The translations under genes and the position numbers were made by a program. Below, one piece after another: positions 49,369 through 58,777 of a stretch of 64,000 nt of DNA (its first letter is position 1; every line of letters begins with the position of its first letter). Source of the stretch: Kwoniella bestiolae CBS 10118 (taxonomy: Eukaryota > Basidiomycota > Tremellomycetes > Tremellales > Cryptococcaceae). The stretch is from assembly GCF_000512585.2 (NCBI RefSeq), contig NC_089241.1:8140001-8204000 (forward strand). Reading direction: 5' to 3'. The notes beneath the pieces were generated by a model. That model was not told the DNA's origin. It made no database searches and saw only the letters and a program-made list of their open reading frames with translations.

Positions 49369-50183
49369 GAGGTGCAAGCATGCAGATGTGGTCAGACGTG
49401 GCGGTGAGTTGGAAGATTGGATGGGTGGGATTGTGAGAGTATGGATCGTGAATGAACAATGACAATGCTTAGGTGTCTTTGACGCCTGCTTTATACTTTC
49501 CACCCTTCGACAATGAGACTGTCGTTCACTGCAAGCGTCAGAGGCACCTTTGTACTTGATTTCTTCCCCAGTTCCTCTCCTCTTCTCACACAACGCACAT
49601 CACCTTTGTCATCGTTCATACTCATATCAAGTCCGTTTTACTCACCGATGAGGCTCTCCACCTATGACTTTGCGGAGTCATGTAAGCGATGACAAAACAG
49701 TGCCAGCCACACATCCATAATGACCTCATCGAGATTCCAAATGTATCAGCGTATGGGGACCTCAGTAAGCTGCGACTCGGAACAAAGGGGGGAGAGTTTC
49801 GTCGTCATGCTAGATGAAGTCGAAGCCATGTGCAGTACAGTGCTGAACAATTACATTCATCGTGGAAAACACTTTGCCGTTATCGACTAATCCTTGTCCT
49901 ATCTGAAAGCCACACAAAACTTTGAGCTTAACGAAATTGGCACGCGAACTCAACACAGGCCCCACTGAGAATGCGTACTGATACAGTAGTATCGCCAGAG
50001 ATGTTCATCGTAGCTTCATATTTACCGCGAGTGTGAATCGACAAAATCATATGTAAGGCAGTGTTGTTCGCTACAAGCGGCAACAGTCGGTTGGCATTCT
50101 GAGATTTACGCGCTTGCCCTCGAGATACACTCCCTGACAGCGAATCCGCATATTGAAGATTAGGGCTACCCTGGATCATCCCT
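49369..50183. other. Spacer between B4 and A3
   Basis: About 815 bases including the B4 promoter and the A3 3' side. An open stretch at 49928-50227 overlaps the A3 last exon in another frame and is not supported as coding. Confidence 0.4.
49489..49496 (-). promoter_or_regulatory. TATA box upstream of B4
   Basis: GTATAAAG on the minus strand, about 121-128 bases before the B4 ATG. Its position matches the TATA element of B5. Confidence 0.45.
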
Positions 50184-51090
50184 CTACATGCTTGCAGGAA
50201 GGTAGCAAACGCATTGAGAATACGCACAAGTCCCTTTGAGCAACTGGGAATCCACTACTCCTTTCTCTGCGTTCCATCTCCTGATACATTCGATGACGCT
50301 GAATGACTTATATAGTCTCTCAATCCGATTAGCAGTTTTCCGAGATCGCGAGACTTGAAAGGCGACATCGCTTATTTGACAGTCAATGCCTGTCAGTGTG
50401 CGTCTTCAGCTTGTGCGTGGCTTTGGGGTAAGAGCACAAGCCGTACGTACCGGGCAGAGTCCATAAGCCTCTTTTCCAATGGTAAATGCCCCAAGACGGC
50501 ATCGGATTTGTAAGCCATGTCGCTCAGACATGTGTGACTGGCCAGATCGATCATTCGCGAGTACGGTATCTCGGGTTCAGTCTCCTCGCGTGTATGATTG
50601 CCTACGTAGTACACGCTCAGGTAACTACAAAAGGACGTACGATCCCGCAAGAATACAGAGTCGTCAACCACAATGCTAAGTTAGTGATCTCTTAACATAA
50701 TCAAGAAGAACACCTACTCGAAAGCGTCCTGGAATATCCCACCAGATTCTAAAATTGCCTTGCAGAATCGCAATTCCGAGTCGACCCACAGCTTTTGATC
50801 CACCTTGTCCGTGAGATAATTCTGTCCTTCTTGAGTGATGATGGCCTTGTCCGGGAAATATGGGGATGATCAGTACGACCTCAAGTCAAACTAAGCGATC
50901 GTGGCTGGCTGTACGCCTACTTAGTTCTCAGAACTCCATTGATGTGAGTATCGACCTCGTCAAATCTGTCTGTCAACGCACTGATTCTACCTCGAAGCTC
51001 TTGTTGACCCCATAGAATCGCGGAATCCGTCTGTTTAGGCTCAGATTCTGAGCTGGTCGACGATGAATTTTCGATATCGGCGTCAGACAT
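50184..51090 (-). CDS. Orphan family A, copy A3 (four exons, one phase mismatch)
   Basis: Unknown function; paralogue of A5. Exons by homology are 51090-50921, 50845-50718, 50624-50451 and 50370-50184. Exon 1 ends DTHINGVLRTK, matching DLHINAILGTG of A5. Exon 2 carries SELRFCKAILESGG, matching SQIEFFQAVLKHGG. Exon 3 opens YLSVYYVGN, and exon 4 opens DVAFQVSRSRKTANRIERLY with tag at 50184-50186. Introns 2 and 3 are phase 2 and join well. The exon 1/exon 2 join is one base short of keeping frame with the splice sites I can see. Either an unusual splice site is used or the copy carries a one-base deletion. It may thus be a functional gene or a young pseudogene. Confidence 0.55.
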
Positions 51091-51765
51091 GTCTTTGGTA
51101 TTCTCTAGCGAGTAAGGCCGATGGTGTATGGGGCTACGTGTGCTTAACAGGTTGGTATGTAAGAAGAGAAGAAAGCGGGAGAGAGGTAGAGAGAGTGTTC
51201 GAGACGAAGTTCGGAAAAGTGGCGAACAAAGAGAGTCCGACAGATCAACTTTCGTCAACAGGTTTAATCTGCCCGAAAGGTGGAGAGGGGATTTGACCTC
51301 ACTGGCCTACGCTTGAAGGAGAAGGGGTCCAGACCTTGCTTCCACGATAACTCTGAGAAGCGCTGGAGCACTCCATTATCATCGCCATACAAAGGTTGTT
51401 CGACCCATTGGCAGAACTTTCCTATGCGTGCACAATGTCCAATAGCTTTGGAGTGTCATCATGACGATGAGACCAGTTGAATGGAAGGTGTTCACAAAAG
51501 TCATAAGTTGCCCGTTTCAGCCTAAAGACATCCACCCCCTGCTTTCATCTCCCGCCTTCCTCCTTTTGTTCAATCTGCAGTACGAAATGGAAATTTTGCA
51601 GATCGCTCTGACACATCTCATGCATATATCAGAACGTTCAAATTGGACATAAGAAGCCTGAATTGTATGTTAAAGCTGCGTTACTAACCCCATGCAAGAT
51701 TCAAAAGACTGCAATTTCGGAGTCGCAGTTCTGCTTCCCGAATCGCATGACAGCACGGAGAAATT
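51091..51765. other. Spacer between A3 and A4
   Basis: About 675 bases with no supported gene. The A3 promoter should be here, but no TATA element was recognised. Confidence 0.4.
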
Positions 51766-52680
51766 TCAGGTCGTCGTGTTCACGATATAGAGCTCATCTT
51801 TATGGAGAATGCCGTTTGAAAGGATCTCGAGACATTTTTCGATCTTCTTGGCGACCCTCTCACAGCGATCAGACTCTTCTTCCGATCTCAACTTATTCAA
51901 CACCTCGCTGAGAGATTACGAATCAGCAAGCAGCAAGCTGCAATATGACAAGGTAGATGGACTCACTCGACACGGTCCTTGCGCACCCCTTCCAGTGTCG
52001 GTATTGACTCGTTTGCCTGCTCGGGATGGATTCGTTGAGCAAATGTCACCAGGTTCGCCAAGTATGCTTTGCTTGCCTGTTCTGCAATTTCGCTATATGG
52101 TGACGTGATCACACTTGTTTCGAATCCCTAATTGTGTTCTGTGTAATACAAGACAAGATAGCTGAAGGGGAAAGAGCTCGTTAGACTTGCGATCCCCTTA
52201 CACATCTTTTTGGATATACCCAAGCAGAAAATGAAGCGCGGGAAGAGAAACTCACTCATCGGCGTCTGACTCTTTGCCTTCACAAGCTGTCGCTAGCGTG
52301 CGACAGAGGCACCAGCTGTTCACTTGTTGACTGGCAGCTAAGTCTGAAAGTTCTTGATGCCTATCCAAACTATACCACTCACATTTCCTCAGCAGGATCA
52401 GCACCTCGATGTTCATCTAAAGAGCATCACTGACCTGGCACTAGAGGTTGAGCTGATATGTGTCAAATCAGCCACTCTGCCCCGAGACGTGTCCTGAATT
52501 CTATCGTTCGAGTCATTTTACTCACTCAGACTGTGTGAGCTGATCAATCTTGCGTTGATAATAAGGCACCCATGACCGCAAGGCATTGATCATCGTGGCA
52601 TTTCGTGTGACAGTTCTCAGAGCTTCGCCTGTCAATTCTACTGCCATGCGCTCCTTGGTTGAAGATGAGAGTCCGTCCAT
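51766..52680 (-). pseudogene. Orphan family A, copy A4, with one in-frame stop
   Basis: Exons 52680-52526, 52360-52256, 52161-51967 and 51907-51766 join with three phase-2 introns at the family positions. All lengths keep frame, for 199 codons in total. Within exon 3, eleven codons in (YLVLYYTEHN then stop), a TAG sits at 52128-52130. Past it the frame stays open to the end of the exon, with family-like sequence SPYSEIAEQASKAYLANLV, and exon 4 reads EVLNKLRSEEESDRCERVAK. The stop is the only lesion seen. It would cut the protein to about 97 residues. A recent nonsense mutation, a sequencing error, readthrough or a population variant would all fit. Exon 2 is shorter than in other copies. A TATA-like TATAAC is about 100 bases upstream (near 52783-52788). 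Confidence 0.6.
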
Positions 52681-53338
52681 GCTGGGTATCAGACCTGGTG
52701 GAGCAGGAGGAGCGGGAGGATTTCTAGTGATATTTGTGTGTTTTACTACGATTGGCAATTGCTTTCTTAAGCCTGGGACTGGTTATATGTTTTTTCGGAG
52801 TCCTGTATCAACGTTGAGAGCGGCAAAGGACACATTGTCGTGGTCGCATAAGCGAGAATAAGGTCATTCGAATACTAAAAGGAGGATTGAAAATGGTCAG
52901 ATATCTTGTTTTTTGGACTTCCATCTGCCACTCTTTTCATGCGTTCTTGAAGTTGGGGATATCTCGACTTCGATGTGATCGGGGATGACATCACATGTAA
53001 AATAATTGTAAAAGCTGCTTGCACAAGTAGCACGGTTAGAGAGAGATCAACTTATGACTTCGGCACTGCATGTGACGGGCACATGACAGATGAGCGTGAC
53101 CTCAACCCGCACAATCTCTCAGCCCTTTTAGCTCCGAGCGGTTGATGCAGCACCACTGAGGAGTCAGAAGCCAATTACCAAAAAATATGAGCACTCTCAT
53201 GAGGACAATGGCCCAGTCACTCAGAACATGTTGATAGTACGAGATGTATCCATAAGTGACAGGGCGAATCATGAGTCGCAAAGTATAGGTCAAGATGCAA
53301 TGATTGAGTGATCTGCCCCCCCGGCTACAAACTGTAAC
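52681..53338. other. Spacer between A4 and A5
   Basis: About 660 bases containing the A4 promoter (TATA-like run on the minus strand near 52783-52788). Nothing else is supported. Confidence 0.4.
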
Positions 53339-54300
53339 TTATTCGTGATGTTGGGCGGTCGATCCAACACTGTGAGGAAGCAGTGCATTGCTGTTGGCGT
53401 TTTCTTCAGCCCAATTAGCGATCCACTCTAGAACAGCAGGGGACTGGGCAAGCTCTTCAATACGAGTAGTAATGGTTCCATTTTCGGCCACTTGACAGGC
53501 ACCTTCACTGTAAGATATAACCATCAATATGAACCGATTCATCAATCAGACCTTGATCCACTGTATATGACCCTAGCGGGGGTACCACTCACTAGGCCAT
53601 GTCCTCTATGCGCTGGTCATGAGTCCTAGAAGGGTCGTTCCTTAAGAACTCGGGAGCATCGGAGAGGAGATCCTTCATGTAAAGCCTACTAGCTAGACTC
53701 GCCGCTCGAGAAATGACAAGTGGTGGCGCCAAGTCAGAATCGAGATCATCTTTGCGTTCCATGAGGTTCTGGGCATAGTAAGATCTCAAGTAACTATGAA
53801 TGCAGTGAAGACATTGTCAATTAATACCCAAGGACATCGCGCACATTCGCTAAAGAGGCAGGTCACGCACTCGGAAGCGTCGGTATGTGTTCCACCATGT
53901 TTCAGCACCGCTTGAAAGAATTCGATCTGCGATGATACCTCAGCTTTCCTTTTCCTCTTCTCTTCCAGGTAGCTGCTCGCATCAGATTCATGGACCTTGC
54001 TGAAACCAGTACGACACATTGGAGGGAGCGCAACCCCAGCGATCAGCAAAGAAACACAACATCGCAGTACCAGTACCATTAGAACGGTTGGTGTTGATAG
54101 CCAGGTAGACTTGACCTAACTTACCCGGTTCCTAGTATCGCATTGATGTGAAGATCAAGCTCGCTCTTCCTGTTCTCCAACTTTGCGATGCTCGATTGAA
54201 GCTCTGCTTGTCCTGATAATAATTGCGATTCCGTCAGCTCAGAGTTGGTGCTCTCAGATTCAGTCTCTACCGTTTGTTCGTCGTTATCCATCTCGGACAT
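53339..54300 (-). CDS. Orphan family A, copy A5 (four exons, 224 aa, best reference copy)
   Basis: Function unknown. Exons 54300-54125, 53999-53871, 53793-53593 and 53507-53339 join through three phase-2 introns into 224 residues. The acidic Ser/Thr/Glu-rich N-terminus is followed by a coiled-coil-like run (LLSGQAELQSSIAKLENRKS, then ELDLHINAILG). Exon 2 is highly charged (SYLEEKRKRKAEVSSQIEFF). Exon 3 opens YLRSYYAQNLMERKDDLDS and carries ISRAASLASRLYMKDLLSD. Exon 4 reads GACQVAENGTITTRIEELAQ and ends STAQHHE. There is no hydrophobic span, so it is probably a soluble cytosolic or nuclear protein rich in helices. It lies between A4 and B5, all read leftward. This copy has no lesion. Confidence 0.68.
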
Positions 54301-55135
54301 GTTGCGTTGTTCAGAGACAAATCGGCTTTGCTACAGTACGGTCGTCTGGGTGCAGGAGGTGACGAGAACTGAATAATACAAATACTTATCCAGGCAGGTC
54401 AGCAAGCATACAGCTTAATAAGGATTTCTACGGTTCAGCACGTCAGTGGCGACAAAGGCTAAATAAGGTGAGAAGCCCTTCTACAATGGTCTGTAAAACA
54501 AAAAGGATTACAAGTCTGTATTTCGTAGTCTCCACTTTCGTTGTTACACATCAGACTGTCGACGACAGACGTTTATCCGGAGAAGGGAAGGATCTTACGC
54601 ATTCTCCCCGAAATAGATATACAAGCCTCTGGGAACTGACAATGACATCGCGCATCCTGGCTCATATAGAATTAAGACCCCTCAATCACCTGCCACAGGG
54701 TCAAACTGTGAGAATATTCGCCTGGATCCTTCTTGACACTGAAAAGCGGGTACAAGCCCTTCCGAAAAACGCGGAGATGCATGTAAGGTGAACTTTTATC
54801 ACAGGCCGCACTTGAACGCTCTACCTCCAGACACATCGACTGCGTGATCCACCCTTTCCCATGCGGGTATACACCCCGGTGCGCTCCATTCAGGTTTACG
54901 GATCGGACACTTGGAGGCGTGACAGCAGGACGACAATATGCACAACTAAACGTGAAGGATGTATGAACATAATGATCTGATAGTTTGGGGTGCGCTTTTA
55001 CTGGGCCCCCCTTGCTACTGCGAGTCTGACCTGCCTTCGCGAACGGATCACATTCTGCTGTGTATCGTCTGAATATTTCGATCAATACTTGCCTTTCCTC
55101 CCGAAACGCCACACCGGATACACAGCCCAAACACA
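54301..55135. other. Spacer between A5 and B5
   Basis: About 835 bases. A minus-strand ATG frame (54672-55139) begins on the B5 stop and resembles nothing in the window. It is not accepted as a gene. The A5 promoter lies near 54310-54430. Confidence 0.4.
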
Positions 55136-55906
55136 TCATTCAGACCGCATGGCCGACTTACTTCCCTTCGAACTACCCTGGAACCAGGAACTGCCTCTCA
55201 TATACCAAGGAGTCTTTCTCGAGGGTGGACTGTCACTTTGGGACACACCTCCGGACAGCTGCTGTCGGCCCTCCTCCACGTAAGATTTGTGCATCTCGTC
55301 CATTTTCTTGTGGTATTGGGGGTTCCTAGCTGATTGAATGGCAACAAAGTCCCAAGCGCGATCTGCGACGGACGACTGAGCGTAATGGTCATCCTTTTGG
55401 GGGGGAGGCTGACTCCAGTGAGACTGCGTTTGATCTACGTACGACCCAATGGTGAACAAGGCCGAAACTACAATCGCTTCGAAGGGAGCTTCTCTCCCAG
55501 AGGCTTTACTGATATCCTCTCGTATTCTCTCCTGCCAATCTTTTACAGATGGCCGCTCGTGCTTTTGGTATTTCCCAAGGGGAGATGCTCTCCAGCTCTC
55601 CTCGATGGACGTCGAAAAATCGATGGGTTCGGCAGCGTTAACGTCATCCTTGACCTCTTGGAGAACATGAAGAACCATCTTGCTGTTTGCCTGAGCATAT
55701 TCGTTTCGTTTCTCTCGTTGTTGATCCCTCAACAGAGCCTGGAAACTTTGGATTGCTGCATCGATGCTCTCGAGAATGTTCTCCTTGTCAGGATCGCTGA
55801 GTGCATTAGAGGTTCCTCCCGCTTGAACAGATGAGGATGGGAAACTGCTTGCCCCACCGGAGCCACCGGCTAAAGGGACACCTAGTGCAGAAGTGTCAGT
55901 AGACAT
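55136..55906 (-). CDS. Orphan family B, copy B5 (single exon, 256 aa)
   Basis: Function unknown; the best reference copy of family B. ATG at 55904-55906, stop at 55136-55138. A Gly/Ser-rich tail precedes a helical block (ENILESIDAAIQSFQALLRD). Then come MVLHVLQEVKDDV, ESWRASP, RPSVKDWQERIREDISKASG, an uncharged segment VVSALFTIGSYV, and ADRAWDFVAIQSARNPQYHK with KSYVEEGRQQLSGG. The end is basic-aromatic (WYMRGSSWFQGSSKG). Alignment with B4 runs the full length, and with B3 over the core. The hydrophobic stretch is too short for a confident TM helix. It closes the A/B cluster next to the methyltransferase gene. Confidence 0.7.
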   Translation of the reverse strand: MSTDTSALGVPLAGGSGGASSFPSSSVQAGGTSNALSDPDKENILESIDAAIQSFQALLRDQQREKRNEYAQANSKMVLHVLQEVKDDVNAAEPIDFSTSIEESWRASPLGKYQKHERPSVKDWQERIREDISKASGREAPFEAIVVSALFTIGSYVDQTQSHWSQPPPQKDDHYAQSSVADRAWDFVAIQSARNPQYHKKMDEMHKSYVEEGRQQLSGGVSQSDSPPSRKTPWYMRGSSWFQGSSKGSKSAMRSE

Positions 55907-56406
55907 TGGGTAAAGAGGCAGGAGTTATGTAATGAGGCAGCGTTGAGCACTTAGAGCCGAATGGGTGGGATTGTGGGTGATTGTGTGATTATGATTCTAG
56001 AAAGGACATTGTCAGTTGCAAGGGCCCCAAACTCCTGTTATATACCCTACAGGCCTCCTGACGATGGAACATGGAAGACGACAAATCGTCACTGCTACTT
56101 CATAAGCCACCTTTATGTTCGAATCCACCCTCGTCTTTCTCTGTTAGAAATACACGTGTCATCTTTGTCGCCAGCCGACTCGTCAGATCCAGATCGTTTG
56201 ACCTCAAGCTTGGTGCACTGTATGACTTCATCGTTTGACATGAACAGTGGGGTTTTACCTCCTAAGTCGGTGTAGTGTTCCTAACAATATGTCATTCACG
56301 TATAGAGAAGCTTCGTAACGTGAGTATATGATAGGAAAAATGGTATTATCATGCATGGGATTGCTCAAGATAATGCGAATCTTTTTGTTGCTGCTGCCTC
56401 CTACAC
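55907..56406. other. Spacer between B5 and the methyltransferase
   Basis: About 500 bases with the B5 promoter (TATA near 56037-56045) and the methyltransferase 3' UTR. Nothing else is supported. Confidence 0.45.
56037..56045 (-). promoter_or_regulatory. TATA box upstream of B5
   Basis: GTATATAAC on the minus strand, 131-139 bases before the B5 ATG. The spacing is much like that of B4. Confidence 0.45.
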
Positions 56407-58316
56407 CTATTTTCGTTTCGTCGCCACCCAGAATGCAGCCTATGTGTCCAAAAAAATCAGTTTTGGTCTTCATAATATCATTATGACAGTTCCTGTCCGT
56501 TACTTGCTTCAACTCGGGAAAAGCAGCACAACTCACATTATATTCATGTTTCAACATACCATCCGGTATACCCGTATAAGTAGTATTGATCATCTTTTCT
56601 TCCTATATTTCGAGGATTATTCATTATCAGCCCTCCAGCCTTGTGTGTATAGAGAAGGTACGCACCTTGATGTCAAAGCCTACCCTCCTAGCCAACTCCT
56701 TCACCTCGTCCAAACTCAATTCAATACTACCTTCCCCCTTTGGGGATTTTTTAGGTGAATTTTCGAAATGCCACAACAGCGGACCGATGTTGATCCATAC
56801 GCCGTCATCTGCTAGGATCGTATGTATTATGCGCAAATAATTCAGGACGTTCCGGGCCTGCCAAGGAAACAAGATTAGCTTGGTATACTCATTACCGATG
56901 AACGATTCAGTCAGGATCATAGGTGCTGGATCGCATCTACGAATTAGACACTCACACAATCAATGAAGAAACAAGTGACCACAGCACCCCACCTCCCCTT
57001 CTGACACACCTGACCATCACCTTCATTATCTTCCCACCCTTCCTCGGTCGTCGGCGCAGGCGGAAGATCCCACGAGGACGGCCCGTAGATCTCTTCGAAG
57101 TCACCCGCAACCAATGAAAAAGCTCCACCTTGTCCATTGCCTAGTACGTCCGAGGGACAGATATCGGGTATTTGAACTCGGAGGAGGAGGTTGTGCATTG
57201 TTGAGAGGTGGTTGGAGAATGAGTGGAGGTACGGGTAGATTGTATGTGAATGGCGATGTGTGGTGCTGTTCATGGTGCACTCTCTCGTCAGTACGAATAC
57301 TTCAGTAAAATGTGAGGGAGAAGGTAAGTCGTGCTTACTGGTTGAGGACCCAATCTGATGCTATCAACATGTACGAGCTGAACTCATTTCCTTGAGAGGC
57401 GAAACCTGCGAATGACACCTACGTTAGCATTTAATGTTTGAATTATAGTAAGTGTAGCAATGAAGCTGAGTGATCGTGTATGTAGCAATGAGACTTAGTA
57501 AGTCACACCCACCTCTCGCAGCAATCTCCATAGCTAGTCTCCCCAGTCCACAACCCGGCACCAGCACCCTTATCGTCCCTCTATCCCTCTCTATACTTTT
57601 CCTTCCTTCTCCCTCTCCATCCGATTCACCCAATATCTCAGCAACACTCTCATCCTCCGGCTCAGGCAGGGGATAATACTTCTCCAAAGCTTCCAAACAT
57701 GGATCATAGCATGCCTTTCTTTCTCTTCTGCCTTCGATAGCCCAATCTCGGACGAAGGAACGTAGAGTGGATCGGATCTTATCTTGAGATAGATCGGATT
57801 CTTGCTGCTGCTTCTTATAATCGTTTGGAGGTAGGTGTCCATCGCCATGCCCATTACCATTACCACGAGAATGGGAGTGAGGTTGTTCATGCGAATAAGA
57901 GTGGGAATGGGAATGGGAATGATGATATTCGGACTCATCGGAATCTAACATATCTGCGAAAACGGGAGTAGCTATCATTTCCTCGATGAATTCGGCATTC
58001 CTAGTAAGTGAATCAATATAGGTTAGCTCCATGCTCAGCGGGAGGAAGCGGAATACTGTACCTCCTTATGCCCTCATCGACAGCATCCAGCTTCTCCCGA
58101 TATCCTATCCCGTCGAACATCGCTTTTGACTCTTTATCCAGAGATAGGAAGTTCATCCGTCGAGCATGATTGGCCGAGAGCTACCACGTCAGTCAGATCA
58201 GCTTCTGCGCTGGTCTGGAACGGGGGAATCGGTGATCGTACGTGATACCTCATATACCCATCAAAGGCCCGTATGACGGACCTCCAATGATCTCTCTCTT
58301 CGTTGGGGTCGCTCAT
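56407..58316 (-). CDS. N2227-family methyltransferase (carnosine N-methyltransferase-like)
   Basis: A SAM-dependent methyltransferase of the N2227 family, whose animal member methylates carnosine. The fungal substrate is not clear. ATG at 58314-58316 (MSDPNEERDHWRSVIRAFDGY), typical of the family start. SAM motif I reads VLVPGCGLGRLAMEIA (near 57525-57565). NEFSSYMLIASDWVLN follows (near 57350-57400), then AGDFEEIYG, VVTCFFIDC (near 56965) and ILADDGVWINIGPLLWHFEN (near 56770-56840). The C-terminus INTTYTGIPDGMLKHEYN and AAFWVATKRK, before tag at 56407-56409, is the expected substrate-lid end. About seven short introns. An insert rich in His, Ser and Gly (near 57840-57935) lies ahead of motif I and is not part of the family core. 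Confidence 0.88.
57840..57935 (-). repeat. His/Ser/Gly-rich low-complexity insert in the methyltransferase
   Basis: Repeats of cattcc/cactcc-type codons on the minus strand encode alternating His and Ser, then Gly/Asn/His (SHSHSHSYSHEQ and GNGNGHGDGH). It could bind metal ions, or simply be a tolerated repeat in a loop. Confidence 0.7.
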
Positions 58317-58777
58317 CCTGGCTGTTCATGGGGTGAAGGGCGAATGGGGAGCAGGAGGTAGGAGTGGATGGCAAGGTCCCAAGTTGGACTGAAATACTCA
58401 ATTAGCAGTGATGATGATGATGCTGATGCTGATGAGTGAATTGAAGACACGGTTACCAGGACTTTATCTTTAACTTATTACCGGTACTCGTAATCAGCAT
58501 GACAAATAACATGGATCCGGGGTCTCCGCACATTCAAGTAAGTTAGGATGATTTTAATTACAAATAATCTGTAATCAGAATATGCAACGATTAGAAAGTT
58601 ATTGTAATTCGCGCTTGGACCATTCATTGGCTCTGACCGCGTCGCCCATTTAATTGATTTGTTGTTTTCTTCATCCTCTCTTTGTCGCTTTCTTTTCATC
58701 CATCTGCTTGATCTCAGTCCCGTACTCAAAACCACACCCGCTCATCTCTTCTCTTCCCATTTCTCCAGCAACACAAA
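58317..58777. other. Divergent promoter region between the methyltransferase and LCB1
   Basis: About 460 bases between two divergent ATGs. It includes a GAT/GCT triplet run (58408-58435) and CT-rich leader before LCB1. No coding region is supported. Confidence 0.5.
58408..58435. repeat. Short GAT/GCT triplet microsatellite
   Basis: gatgatgatgatgctgatgctgatgag in the upstream region of the methyltransferase gene. It is noncoding. Confidence 0.7.

Noticed and set aside
49928..50227. 99-codon open stretch on the minus strand over the end of A3
   Set aside because: It has no ATG start and is out of frame with the A3 exon 4 sequence that aligns to the other copies.
54672..55139. 155-codon ATG frame on the minus strand just after B5
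   Set aside because: It starts on the B5 stop codon, has no known motif, and is not repeated after the other B copy.
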